A DNA stretch of 62,174 nt. Origin: Vitrella brassicaformis. Lineage: Eukaryota > Sar > Vitrellaceae. The stretch covers positions 65,621-127,794 of the forward strand of contig CDMY01000189.1 in the NCBI GenBank assembly GCA_001179505.1, given 5' to 3'. A program made the position numbers and the translations under genes. Shown piece by piece: positions 22,734 through 34,723 of this stretch. Position 1 is the first letter of the stretch, and the number at the start of each line of letters is the position of its first letter. Below the pieces are notes generated by a model that saw nothing but the letters and a program-made list of their open reading frames with translations, ran no database searches and was not told the origin of the DNA.

Positions 22734-23758
22734 CTACGCCTTGACTTTCTTATCGGGCTTTTCGTCCTTGAGGTCCTCTGGCCGCATCCCCAGCTGGTTC
22801 AAGCAATACAGAACCAGGTCGTCATTTTTCCAGCCACTGCAAGTAAGACACGCGCACACACACACACACACAGACAGAGAGAGAGAGAGAGATCTGGCGC
22901 ACCGCGCACATGGTGTCAATGGGCGTGAGGCTGACCGACCGTATGTTGACGTGTTCGTGTTCGTGTGCCTCTGTCTTGTCAGTCCCCTCCCCCCCAGCAC
23001 TACTGCTGCTGCTGCTGCTGCTAGCGTCTGCCGCCCTCTGCAGCACGAGTGTGGTCCGCGCCCCCCTGATGTACTTGATGCTCATCTTCTTGCCGAAACG
23101 CGGCACCTCACGACGGATCTGCATGACAACAACAAACAGCACAACCAGGACCACGAGGTCATCGGCGCCTGTGTGTCACTGGAGAGTGATGGTGTTTGTA
23201 TGCGTGTGGGTGTGTGGGTGTGGGTGTGCTCACGAAGTGCTCGATGTCCTGATTGAAGCTCGTTTCAGATGGGCACAGGACGAGCGTGATCTGCACAGAC
23301 AGACAGACAGACACTCGTGGCGTGCAACATGGGACACACAAGCAGTGCAAGATTCGGCAGATTCGCTCTCCTTGGCTCGCTCACTCCCTCACTCACATGA
23401 GTTGCCGAGGCCACATTGTCGGCCTTGCAGCACGACTGGCACTCGTCAATCAGCCGCCGGCTCTCCGCCGACTTGGGCAGCTGCACGCCAACACGAGCAC
23501 AACTCGAGCACAGCAAACTGAATAAGTGAGTGAAATCAGACAAAGACATCAATCGCCATGAGGCAGGTGGTGTGGTTTGCGGCACATGATGGATGGTCCT
23601 CGCTGCTTGTCTTGTTGTATCTACCTGTCTGTGATGAAGCCCTTCTCTTGGCACGAGAGCGGGTCGGGGACGCCCGCCCTTGCGATGACATAGTGAGAGC
23701 ACAAAGGCAGCGCCAAGAGCAGAGGTGTGGCGGCCCACCCCAGATCTCTGCGCTTCAT
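22734..23758 (-). CDS. SELENOF: Selenoprotein F (Sep15)-family ER protein, selenocysteine position lost
   Basis: ER thioredoxin-fold protein that works with UGGT in glycoprotein quality control. Exons 23625-23758, 23397-23517, 23234-23290, 22910-23118 and 22734-22836 join in frame to 207 residues. After a signal peptide (LGWAATPLLLALPLC) come the UGGT-binding cysteines: CQEKGF, LLCSSC, then IDECQSCCKADN, matching the Sep15 Cys-rich domain. The redox domain reads ITLVLCPSETSFNQDIEHFI, then FGKKMSIKYIRGARTTLVLQ and IGWKNDDLVLYCLNQLGM. Where animal proteins have Cys-Gly-Sec-Lys, this one has Cys-Pro-Ser-Glu; there is no in-frame TGA. A Ser-rich, His/Glu-containing insert (ASSSSSSSSAGGEGTDK) sits between two strands. 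Plants also lack Sec here (known), so redox activity is probably reduced or absent (inference). Head to head with OGG1. Confidence 0.82.
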
Positions 23759-24006
23759 TCCGTTCTTCGCGGTTTTTGAGCTCGCAAAGCTTAGGGTGCT
23801 CCCTGAAACCGCTGCGGCTGCAGCCGAGTCGAGAGTCTGTTGATTCCCACGAACCTACAGCAGGTAAACAACGCTAAACGGGGATTTGCAGCTCGTAGTC
23901 GCTCCCCTCATCCGGCCTGGCTCGGACTCTCCTGCTGATCCTGACGCTTCTGGCAAGATCCACTGGCGCACTCAGATCCAGCCATCCATGTGCGCGACCA
24001 ACCGCC

Positions 24007-26065
24007 TTGCGGCGCTCGTCTGAGAGGAGGAGGGCCATGGCAGCCGCAGCCACAGCCACAGCCACAGCCGCCTCTAAGATACCATGGACAGATCTGCAGG
24101 TGCCTCCGCCGGAGCTGCAGCCGGAGTTCTGCCTCGTGTCGGGGCAGTGCTTCTCATTCAAGCCGTGCGAGGCTGAGGCTGGTGCAGTTGAGGCGCCATC
24201 TGATGGTGCTGGTGATGGTGTTAGTGACAGCAAGGAGTGGGTGGGCGTGATTGGTAGGGGAGTCTACCACATCAGACAGACCGAGCAGACGACTCTGTTC
24301 AGGTGAGAACGAACGAACACAGACAGACAGACAGTGAGTGCAATGAATGCATTCATTGGTGCAGTCAGTGCTATCCCTGTGTGTCTTGTCTGGTCCCCCC
24401 AGGTGTCTGCACCACAGTCGGTATTCCAGCGACGGCAGCGAGTGTGTGGCGGAGGTGCGGGAGTTCTTCAGGCTCCACACGGAGATGGCGCCGCTGTACA
24501 GGAGGTCAGCCGGCACAGCACAGCAACACACAAACACAAGGAGAAGAAGAAGCGCATCATGCATCTGCCTGCCGGTGGGTGTTCTGTTCTGTGCTTTTCT
24601 GTTCTGCAGGTGGGAGGGCGCTGACGCGCGGATGCGGCAGATTGTTCCGGCCCTCAGAGGCGCCAGGGTCATCCAACAGGTGAACGAAAGGACGAAAGAA
24701 TGGATAGATGGATGGGCGGATGTCCCGAACTCACTCTCCCTCCCTGCCTCCCTCCCTGTGCTGTCCATTCCATCGGTCGGTCCCACAGGATGCGACAGAG
24801 TGTCTGTTCACGTTCATCTGTTCGTCCAACAACAACATCAGCCGCATCACTCTCATGATCGACCGACTCAAGCGGCACTACGGCGACTTAATCGCCACCA
24901 TCACCAGCCCCACGCCCACACTCACCGGCGCCGCGCTGCAGGAACACCAAGACAGCATCAGCCGAGACGGTGCAGTGCGCTCGTTGCAACCATGTGCTGG
25001 CTGCAGGCGCATCTTGTGTCTGGTTGTGCTGTGGGTGTGCCTGTAAATGGCAGGGAGTGGTGGGGGACTGCGGAGCTCATCTGACGAGAGGCGAGCCGAG
25101 GAGGAGGGTGGGGGCGGTGAGCATGCGGGCTCGGGCTACAGCTGGTACTCCTTCCCGACTATCGACCGCCTCGCCGCCGCGTCGGAACAAGGCCTCAGAA
25201 GCATTGGTATAGATCGACGAACGACGAACGATCTGCAGAGAGAGATGGCTGCATTGCTATGGTTGGTGTGTGTGTGTGTGTGTGTGTGTAGGGTTGGGGT
25301 ATCGCGCCAAATCGGTGGTTGAGACGGCCAAGGCGCTGAAGGAGCTGGGGGGCGAGGCCTTCCTGCAGAAACTGAAATCCCCGACCATGACGCGGCAGGA
25401 AGTGCAGAAGGAACTGCTGCAGTTCAGGTGCCCCCCACAACACATCCATCCATCCATCCATCAATCCCATGTGTGTGTGGTTCGTGTGGGCAGGGGTGTC
25501 GGCCGGAAGGTGGCCGACTGCGTCGGTCTGTTCTCGCTTGACCGGTTCGACGCCATCCCCGTCGACACACACGTGTGGCGCATCGCCTGCAGGGACTTGG
25601 ACCGCTCTCTGCAGTCGGCCAAGTCCCTCACGCCGGCCGTCTACGACCGGGTGGGCGACCTCTTTCGCGACAGGTAGGTAGGAGGGACGCCGAATAGGAT
25701 GTGTGTGCGCCATGGATGGATGGATGGATGCCATAAGGTATGGCAGCCGCGCCGGCTGGGCGCACTCACTGCTCTTCACCGCAGAGCTGCCCGCATTCAG
25801 GGCCCGCCTGGTACGTCTGTCTTTGTGTGTTGAGCCCCCCCCATTTTTATTCCCCTCTCGTCTGCCCACACCCACTCTCTCCCTCTCTCTCTGTCAGCCT
25901 GCGTCGCTGCAGCAGGAAATGTCGGAGTTTGCTGTCAGTGAGAAAGAGGCGAAGAAGACCGAGCGGGCGGCGCGCAAGAGGCGGCGGACCGGTGCTGAGG
26001 GGGAGGGAGAGGGAGAGGAAGAGGGAGAGGGAGAGGGAGATGGAGGGGGAGACGCTGAGGAGTGA
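24007..26065 (+). CDS. OGG1: 8-oxoguanine DNA glycosylase/AP lyase
   Basis: Removes 8-oxoguanine paired with C and nicks the abasic site, in nucleus or organelles. Nine exons (24007-24302, 24403-24504, 24610-24679, 24789-24969, 25054-25206, 25292-25427, 25494-25673, 25738-25810, 25898-26065) join in frame to 296 residues; a later ATG at 24037 is also possible. Domain order is OGG N-domain (FCLVSGQCFSFKP, YHIRQTEQTTLF), DATECLFTFICSSNNNISRI, and the HhH-GPD region: RGVGRKVADCVGLF with catalytic Lys162, then DAIPVDTHVWRIA with Asp181, the same 19-residue spacing as the human Lys249/Asp268 pair. The C-terminus is a basic patch (RAARKRRRTG), likely nuclear localisation, followed by a Glu/Gly tract. 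The Ala/Thr repeat (AAAATATATAA) at the N-terminus is low complexity. Confidence 0.95.
25264..25291 (+). repeat. (GT)n tract ending in the TAG splice acceptor of OGG1 intron 5
   Basis: Uninterrupted GT repeat that runs directly into the 3' splice site, replacing an ordinary polypyrimidine tract. Confidence 0.85.
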
Positions 26066-26721
26066 GTGACCTGTGGCTGCCTGTGGTGGCTGTCGAAACG
26101 GCTGTGGGCACACACACGCAACCAGGGTGAGGTGAGGAGGGGAGGGGGAGGGGGGAGGGGGAGGGAGGGATCGGGAGTATGATGAGAGCACTTCACAGAC
26201 CTGTGCCGGAGGCATAGCCAGTGGGGACAACACACATACACAAGAACATCTAAGCCTGACCGACCCGACCACACACACATTACACGCCGCATCGGTTTCC
26301 GCTGTCCGGCGGTCGCGATAATCTCTCTCTCTCTGTGTGTGTAGGTGTGTAGGTGATGGGAAGGAGGAGCCCAGCCGTTGAGACGATGGATGCCTGTCTG
26401 TCTGTGTATGTGTGCCAGTCAGTAGACCGATGGCGGGATGCCTATAGGCACGCGGCGCGTTTGCCGTTTCACGGATTAATTCACACACACATGCATGCAT
26501 CGTGAGCATGGAGTGACGAGTCAGTCAGTGTCTGAGACAGACAAGACAGACAGCAACGAATAGCATTCCAGTCTGCACACGAGAGAGACGCACAGCGAGC
26601 CATAGCTAACGTGAAGGAAGAAGAAATGCACAACTACACACCACACCACACCACGGCCGCCCCATCCTTATACACAATTACACACACACACATCCATCCA
26701 TCCATCCTTCCATCCACCGCA
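26066..26721. other. Tail-to-tail intergenic region, OGG1 to WDR19
   Basis: No gene supported over 656 bp. Purine-rich GGGGA tract (26130-26170), (CT)n/(GT)n near 26320-26345 and (CATC)n near 26692-26710. Confidence 0.5.
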
Positions 26722-29700
26722 TTATACACCCCCCGGCACAGCAACAGTGGCCAGGGACTCCTGCGATTCGCCCACCTTGACCTGCCCCACACTCCCACTC
26801 CCCTCGTGGCCATTCGACCGCACATCGCCCCCCACACCCCCTGGCACCACCTGCTGTGTGCCGTTGGTGGTGGTGTGAGAGTGTGTGTGTGTGTGGGCGG
26901 TGTCGTCCTTCTCCTTCTGCACGTCGACAAGGGCCTTGTGCCTCCTGAGAATGTCCTTGATGTCGATTCTCTCGAGCTGGTGGGGGTGCAGCGGCTGGCT
27001 GCACATGGGGCACTGCCCCTCGTTGCCTGCCGCCTCAACCAGAGCGGAATACTGCACACACACGACACACACGTGTGTGCAGGGTGGAGGGGAGGGGAGA
27101 TTTGTGTTGGTTGCCCGTCCTGTCTTGTCACCCACCCTTGCTGGAAAGAGGCAGTGGGGGCACTGTGTGGCATCCCCCGCCACCAGGTGCTTCCCAGACG
27201 CTATGCAGAACGGCGAGATGTTCTGATGGATGACATGACACACACAGAAAGGACACACACAGGGGAAGGAGACAATCCAATCCACCAAGTGCAATCCATG
27301 TGAACACACGGACTTCCGCGTCTGTGATCGATCTCTCCCTCTCTCTCTCTCTCTGTGTGTGCGCCTGTGACGGGCCACCACGCACCAGGCAGTGGGGGCA
27401 CTCCAGCTGGGCCTCGGGCAGCGGCGCCCCACACGTCGGGCACGGCGCGTTGTCGGGCTCCCTCTCCTCCTTGACAGGCTTGCGCACAATGCTCTCGATC
27501 TTCTTCTTGTACTGGTCAGACACATGGGCCCTGGCAGGCCGATCAACACACCACACATCAGACCAAAAAACAGACACAGACACAGAGAGACATCTATCTC
27601 TCTGTGTGTGGTGTGGTGTGCCTGGAGGGGGAAGCGGTGGGTGGAGGGTGCCTGGGCTTGCCTGTATTCTGGCTTCATCAGGATGCAGGCGTATTGGTGT
27701 GCGGACACCTTGAGGCCGGCGCGCTGGCACTCGACCACTGCGGACGTCAGGATGGGCACCACGTGCTGCTGAAACCTGCCAGGCAGACAGGCAACCACAC
27801 ACGACACACGGAGGGATGTAGGGATGGAGGGAGGGCGTGTTGGTGTGTTGGTGTGTGGAGGGAAGGGGTGGCCTGCCTGTGGATGCTTCTTGCGACTCTG
27901 AGGAGCATCAGCGCCGCGCCGTAGTGATCCCCGAGCTTCACCAGGCGCTTCACTGACCACCCACCGACACACTCCACCGATGTGTCCATCCATCCATCCA
28001 TCCATCCACATGTGCAGACTCACTCCTGCGCACCTACCCTACCGAGTATATAAGAGTGCAGCAGAGTCAGGTCCGACCAAAGCGACTGCGGGATGCGCAG
28101 ACCCGCAGCCTCCAAATCCTGGGTGTGGTGGAATGGAGGCCAGCACACACACACACACAGACGGCATTCACACACAGGGGGGCCGGGTGTGAGGGGGAGG
28201 GGAGGGGAGGGGGGCAGGCAGCTTACCTTGCAGGTCTTGAAAAGGAGCGAATGCGCCACTTGGTACTTGCCGAGGTCCTGCTCGTTGCGGGCGATGAAGA
28301 CGGCCGTGCGCGCGGCGCCCTCGTGGTTGCCTAGGGCTAGCTGCAGCCTACACAATCACACACACACATCCCACCCCACACACATTGGCGCGGCACAGAA
28401 AGTGTTAAAAGGATCGTTCTCCTGCCCCTCTCTCTGTGTCTCTCTCTGTGTGTGAGTACTTTACTTGTAAAGGTAGCTGGGGTCCTTTGGGACGTTGTCG
28501 GTCTCCCCCACCAGGTAGCTCGTGAGGATCCGCGTCAGCAGGTCGTCCCGCGCACGGCCCACAACCGCTATGGCGTTGTCCAGCTCGGACTCGCCAGCCT
28601 GTTGTTCCATTGACACACACACACACACACACACGGTGTCGTGTTGCATTCGGGCGGTGTCGCAACCACACCCACCCACCCATCCATCCATCCACCCACA
28701 CACGCACCCTGAGGTAAAGGTTGAGAGCCTGTTTGAAGTGTCCGGCCGTCATGTAGTGCTGCGCCGCCTTGCCCAAGAGATGCCGGGTCTCGTAATGCTG
28801 CAAAACCATGTCAATCACAACACACACACACGCACACACAAACGCACACCGTCCGGGGGCGTACTGTGGTCACACACACACCCGCCCCCCACCACCACCT
28901 ACCTTTGCGATCCTGAGGTGGATGTCGGAAGTGCCGCCCTCGCCCAGGGCCTTGGCGAAGGCGTCCATCTCGTCGCGGCTCTCGGCCACCGCAAAGGCCT
29001 CCTGAGAGACAGACCACAGACACACACACACAGACAGAGAGAGACACAACACACAGCAGGTGGTGTGGTGTGGTGGTTGCAGGGAGACCTACCTCCATCT
29101 TGCCCGCGAAAAGGAGGAATTCGATGGCACCTGACACGTTGCCCTTGGACCTACCCCCGGCACACAGACAGACAGACAGACAGACAGACATACAGACAGC
29201 ACACAGAGAGGGATGCTCACACCTCACTTGCAGTACTCGGCCACCAGCTCTGCGCCACCGATGGAGTGCGACTTGCGCACTATGTCGAACGCCTTGGCCG
29301 GGTCATTCAGCTGCTGCAGCTGCACACCACACCGACACACACCAAGAGAGAGAGAGGGAGAGAGAAAGAGAGAGAGACGGACGGCACCATCCATCCATCC
29401 ATCTCAAATGCATTTGTGTGTATGGGTGATTTGTGTCCAAGAGAGCGTACGAAGATCCTGACGACGGCCTCCCAGTCCTGCGCGGCTTCGTAGGAGGTGG
29501 CGGCCTCCATGAAGGCGCCTCTGGACTCCTTGGCTTTGGCGTACTGAGCGTGCAGCTTGGGCGTGCCGATCTTGTGCATCAGCGGGCCCGCACTGTCGAA
29601 GTCCAGATCCTGGCGACAGAACAGACACACACATTGCCAGACACAGAGAGAGAGAGAGTGGGTGGGTGCGTGTGCACCTGACTGACCTGTATGTAAAGCG

Positions 29701-32700
29701 CCGCGGCCTTCTCAAAGAGCCCCGCCAGCTTGCACAGCTCCGCCGCCTCGCCCCGCTGGTTGACCCCCTCCAGCAGGGCCGCACACTCGCGCACCACGCC
29801 CATGGCCGCCTGACGCACCCCTGCAGGCCTCGAAGGGTCGTGCGCCGTCCTGCTGATCTCAGAGGCGATGGCCATGCCTCTGCTGGTGTCGCCCACGCGG
29901 AGGCAGGAGCGGGCGAGCCCGGCGCTGGCCTGCAGGTTATGGTGCTCGAGCTGGGGGTGCTTGTGGATGTCGTCTGGTGAGAGGCCGTGGATGTGGGCCT
30001 GCTCGTAGTGGGAGAGGGCCTGCTCGAACTCGCCTTTCTGCTCCATCTGGGCCGCGCAGCGGAGGTACACCTCTGGCAACCGGTGAGGCGCCATCGACTG
30101 CTTGACACACACACACACACACACACACACATGAACGAATCGACCCTTACTTCCTCTCTCTCTGTGTGGCCGGGGGAGAGAGAGGACCTTTGCCAGTTTG
30201 AGGGCCTGGTCCCACTGCTGCAGGTCCCAGTGCAGGTCGAGCGCACACTCGGGGCAAGACGACGCCATGAACAATTCCTGCGCCTCGCGGAACCTCTCCA
30301 AGTGAACTGACCAACGAACGCACCCCCCCGACACACACACATACACACACGTGGATGGATGGATGGATGGATGGGCTGGTGCGTGCGCGGCGCACCTGCG
30401 ATATGTGCCCTCAGCAGCAGTTTCTCCTCGACGGCCATGAGCTTCTGCACCCATGTGACCATGTCCGGCCGCCTGAGCTTCCTGTAGGCCTGCAGCGCCA
30501 CCTCCAGCTCCATCAGCTCGAGGCACCGACGCGCCAGACGCGACAGCAGCGCCTCTACGGGGGGCATGTTGTCGGCTGACGAGGCCTTCTCCAGTTCCAT
30601 TAGGCACATCAAGGCCGCCTGAATGACACACAGACAGACAGACAGACAGACGCTGTCTGTTGGTGTGGGTGTGGGCGGCCCCCTCCCCCTCTCCCTGCCC
30701 CTCCCTGAGCTCTCAATTACCTGGGCCCTCCCAAGCGCCAGGTTCTGCCTGAACTCGCTAAACACCCTCTGAGCATCATCACCACCACCACCACCAGCAG
30801 GAGACCCCTCAGGCATCAGCAGTGCATCGTGACATCCCTGCAGAGGGGCGGGAAGGGGCAGCGCGTCATGCGACTTGAGTCTCATGGCGGCCAGCTGTCC
30901 GTTTGGCTGTTGCGCGAGCAGGATGCCGTCGTAGAGGAGGATGGGCGCGTTGCCGGGGGGGAGGGCGGTGGTGCAGGGGTGTTGCGAGGGGTGCTGTGAT
31001 GGGTCGTCGTCACTCCTTCCCAGGTCGATGCTGCACACCTGATGGATGGATGGATCCACACACACACACACACAGACACGAGTGGAGGGTTTCTAGAGTA
31101 GTGTGTGTTGGCCTCTCTCGCACACACACGCGCCTGAGTGATCTTGGGCCCGTCGATGGTGTTGTGGCTATAGAGGAAGGGCACCACCAGCTGCGCGTCG
31201 CACGCCGCGAACAGCGAGGGCATGGCCACGTCCCACAACACCGTGTGCGCCGTTCTGGGGTACTCGGGGATCCTAACACACACAGAGAGAGTGAGGGGGC
31301 CGCCGCGCCTGTGTGTGTGGGGGGGTGGGGGGTGGGGGGTGGCTGTGTGGCCTACGGCAGACAGTTGTCGTCAATGGGATTGTAGAGCGCGGCGCTGCCC
31401 TGCACGTCGATGAGGACCACTCGGGTGCCGGTGGGGCTGGGGAATATCTTCGAGACCCTCTGCGAATGCCGGTACTCATTCACCACCTCCCCACCCTGCT
31501 TGTTCGATCCACACACACACACACACACACACGGATGGATGGATGGATGGATGGCCGGCTCACGCACCGACCGTACCGTGATGTCGTAGAACTGTATGGC
31601 GGTGCCGCCCTGGATGAAGATGAGAAAAGGCCCGGCCACCGTCGGCTCGCTGATGGGCTTGTCGGTGTCCTTCCGCGGCAGCACCTCCATCCCGCTGCCG
31701 TCGCCCCCGGCCGCATCAATGCGGTGCACTACCACCTGCCACACACACACACACACACACACACACATGGGGGTTCCTTCTGGGATGGATGGATGGATGG
31801 ACGGATGGGCGGATGGGGTCCCAGCGCAGCTCACCTTTCCCTCGGTTGACACGACGGCGTGTGTGTCGGTCAGCGCGACTCTGTCAACGGAGCCCACGTA
31901 CGTCTGCCGCCCCACCAACACGCCCTGACAACACCACACCACAGCCAGCCACACACCAATACTACTACTTACTGTCAACTCAACTCAACAACAGCAGCCA
32001 GCCATTTTGCACTGTGTGTCACTTCTTTACCCCATTTGCAGCAGCGTTGGACGGTGTCGGCGAGTGGCATCTATAGTACCAGACGGTGTTGTTCATGCCT
32101 GCGGCGCAGTGGCTCGGCCCCAAAGCCAGGAAACCCGGCTCGACCTCCGTCTGCAGCAGCGCCTTGGCGACGGCCTTGTCGCGAGAACCGTCCTCCAAAC
32201 CGTCTGCAGCGAGTCATTGCAGTCAATGCAGTCAGTGCTGGCTGCATCAACTCTCTGTGTGAGTGAGTGGTCTGGAGGGTGGCTGGCTGACCGACGACGG
32301 TTATCTCGGTTAGGGAGGTGAGGAAGGCCACTTGAGTGCCGCTTACCGCCGACAGGGCGGTCAGCTTGGTCAGCAGGGAATGCACGTAGCCTACACACAC
32401 ACCCCCCCCCCCACACACACACAAANNNNNNNNNNNNNNNNNNNNNNNNNNNNNNNNNNNNNNNNNNNNNNNNNNNNNNNNNNNNNNNNNNNNNNNNNNN
32501 NNNNNNNNNNNNNNNNNNNNNNNNNNNNNNNNNNNNNNNNNNNNNNNNNNNNNNNNNNNNNNNNNNNNNNNNNNNNNNNNNNNNNNNNNNNNNNNNNNNN
32601 NNNNNNNNNNNNNNNNNNNNNNNNNNNNNNNNNNNNNNNNNNNNNNNNNNNNNNNNNNNNNNNNNNNNNNNNNNNNNNNNNNNNNNNNNNNNNNNNNNNN

Positions 32701-34252
32701 NNNNNNNNNNNNNNNNNNNNNNNNNCCCCCCCCCCCACACACACACAAATGCGTCCGCACGACCCCCGGTGTCAATGCCGTGTGGCCGACTGGCCTGTGT
32801 TGGTTGCGATGGTGAGGAACTGCCCGTCTTTGCTCCACTGCAGGCCCGTCACCGCCACGGACGGCTGGGTCTGCTGCCCTTTGCCGCCGCCCTGCATGGC
32901 GGCCAGCTCCAGGCGCTCGTGTTTGATCTCACGCCAGTCCTTCATGCTCCACATCTTCACCACACCCTCACCTGGACACACAGCGATATATGCGGCCACA
33001 CCGACCACCGACCATTTCGGTGTGTGTGTGTGTGTGTACCTGCCGTGGCGGCTTTTTGCAGCGAGTGGTTGCAGCAGAGTTTGTCGAGGCTGTTGGCGCC
33101 TGTGTGTGCCCTGGTGGAGTGCAGCTCCTCCGACATTTCATTGGCGGCCTTGGTCGAAAGCACCACCACATAGCCGTGGCTGAACCCCACAAGCAGCATC
33201 GACTCACCGAACCACTCGTACCTACCAAACATACACACACACACACACGAGTGTGTGAGAGAGGGCAATGGCCTCACACCCACCGCCCGCCCCGCACCCC
33301 TTGATCGCGCCATATTTGGTCTGGAAGGCCAGCTCTAGCGGCCGCTCGACGTCGCTCAGGCTCAGCAGAAACAAAGACTGGCCAGACAGCACCAACGACA
33401 CGCGCCCCTCCCCCGCCCCACCACCACCACCTCCATTGCCACCGAACTGCAGCGATGCCGGCTCGCCCTTAACGGACACCTGCTCGACATTCTGGCCCTC
33501 AGCCGTGCTGATGGTCACATACCGATCCTCCCCGGCCAGCGCCAGCAGGTCCGACGACTGGCTCCAGCACCCAGTAGTGATGCGCTTCGAGTGCTTGCCC
33601 ACGATGACCTCTTTCCGCCTGGTGCGCTTGTTGTAGAGCACCAGGGCGCCCTTGACCGTGCCCACGGCCAGCACCGGCGAGCGGCTCGCCCACCTGATGA
33701 AGGACACCTCCTTGCTGTGGGTCTCGAGCGTCTCCAGCCTGCCCCCGGCCGCCGTGTCAGACCACCAGAGGTGCACCACGGTGTCGCCTTTCTGCACGAT
33801 GGCCAGCACCTCCCCCTCACAGTCCCAATCGAGCGCCAGCACGGGCGCGGTGCTGCTGGGGAGGGAGATCTCTCGAACTTGGGTGCCGTGGCGGTCGAAT
33901 AGGAAGACTGCACGGCCGGAGGGGCCGGTGGTGGCGAGGAGGGGGCCAGAGGGCTGCCATGCGAAGAGGGCTGGGCCACTGCCGAGTAGCTGAGGGCCGA
34001 CTGAAGGAAAGAAGGCACACACGCACACGCATACGAACCAATCCCGGACAGGCAGGGGAAAAATAGAAAGATGCACACCATCCATACAGACATACTCATG
34101 GCTGCCTGCCTGCCTGTCTGAAATGAAATGAAATGTGTGGAGTCAGATACGTGTGTGTGTGGTCCATTCATTCCATTCAATGCATGCCATCCATCCATGG
34201 ATGGCTCCTGTCCTGCGTGTGTGGTGTGCTTACCGGAGAAGAGCTTCTTCAT
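26722..34252 (-). CDS. WDR19: Intraflagellar transport protein 144 (WDR19), IFT-A subunit
   Basis: IFT-A core component for retrograde transport and membrane cargo entry in cilia. Many short exons with GT-rich introns; the start is MKKLFS followed by VGPQLLGSGPALFAWQPSG. The N-terminal WD40 part reads FLFDRHGTQVREISLPS, VLALDWDCEGEVLAIVQKGD, VLAVGTVKGALVLYNKRTRR, GKHSKRITTGCW, closely matching human WDR19. The second propeller shows VNEYRHSQRVSKIFPSPTGT and PEYPRTAHTVLWDVAMPSLF. TPR-like helices fill 28-30.8 kb. The C-terminus has the family's Zn-binding pairs: CPTCGAPLPEAQLECPHC, SPFCIASGKHLV, CPHC and QCPMC, then a species-specific tail ending at 26722. A 300-N run (32426-32725) falls in an intron. 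Exon limits are approximate. Confidence 0.93.
30103..30130 (+). repeat. (CA)n microsatellite in WDR19 intron, (GT)n on the sense strand
   Basis: Perfect dinucleotide run next to an exon edge; one of more than ten such tracts in this gene. Confidence 0.85.
32426..32725. other. Assembly gap, exactly 300 N
   Basis: Flanks 32402-32425 and 32726-32749 are identical over 24 nt (C11 followed by a CA repeat), so the two contig ends probably overlap. Confidence 0.9.
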
Positions 34253-34723
34253 CTCATCGGTCGGTCAACTCCAATCATTCCAACCCATCTGTCTACCTAA
34301 CCTACCCACTCACACGGACGGCCACATGCGCCGCACCTCCTCCTCACTGCATCCATCTGCCGATACATACTAGCCACATCCCTGGCGTCCTACTAGGTAA
34401 TGAATCGGTAAAGTTTGCCCTTCTGATGGCCGATGGATGATACAGATGAGAGGTTAGTTCGGAAGATCAGTCCCGCTCACGAAAGGCAGAGGCCCACGTG
34501 ACTCATCGATAATTTGGTTGGGGTCTAGGGTTCCGGTGGGGCTTTAGGGTTTATCTGATTGGCTGGCGCCAGTGACCGAGAGGCTTGGGGACTACGTTCG
34601 TTCGTCCCACCCAGAGATCTGCACACCCCACGGACCTGCCTGCAACAGCGGATCCGTCAGCTCTTCCTTGCACCCTTCCTCACCCCCCCACTGCCCGCGC
34701 GGCGTGGCTTCATTCAGTTCAGA
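34253..34723. promoter_or_regulatory. Bidirectional promoter region between WDR19 and the exon-repeat gene
   Basis: 471 bp. Contains TCACGAAAGGCAG (34477-34489), GGCCCA overlapping a CACGTG G-box (34491-34500), telo-box words CTAGGGTTC (34526-34534) and TTAGGGTTT (34544-34552), and ATTGG (inverted CCAAT) at 34558-34562. The first two and the telo-box also occur between alpha-amylase and psbO. Confidence 0.5.
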
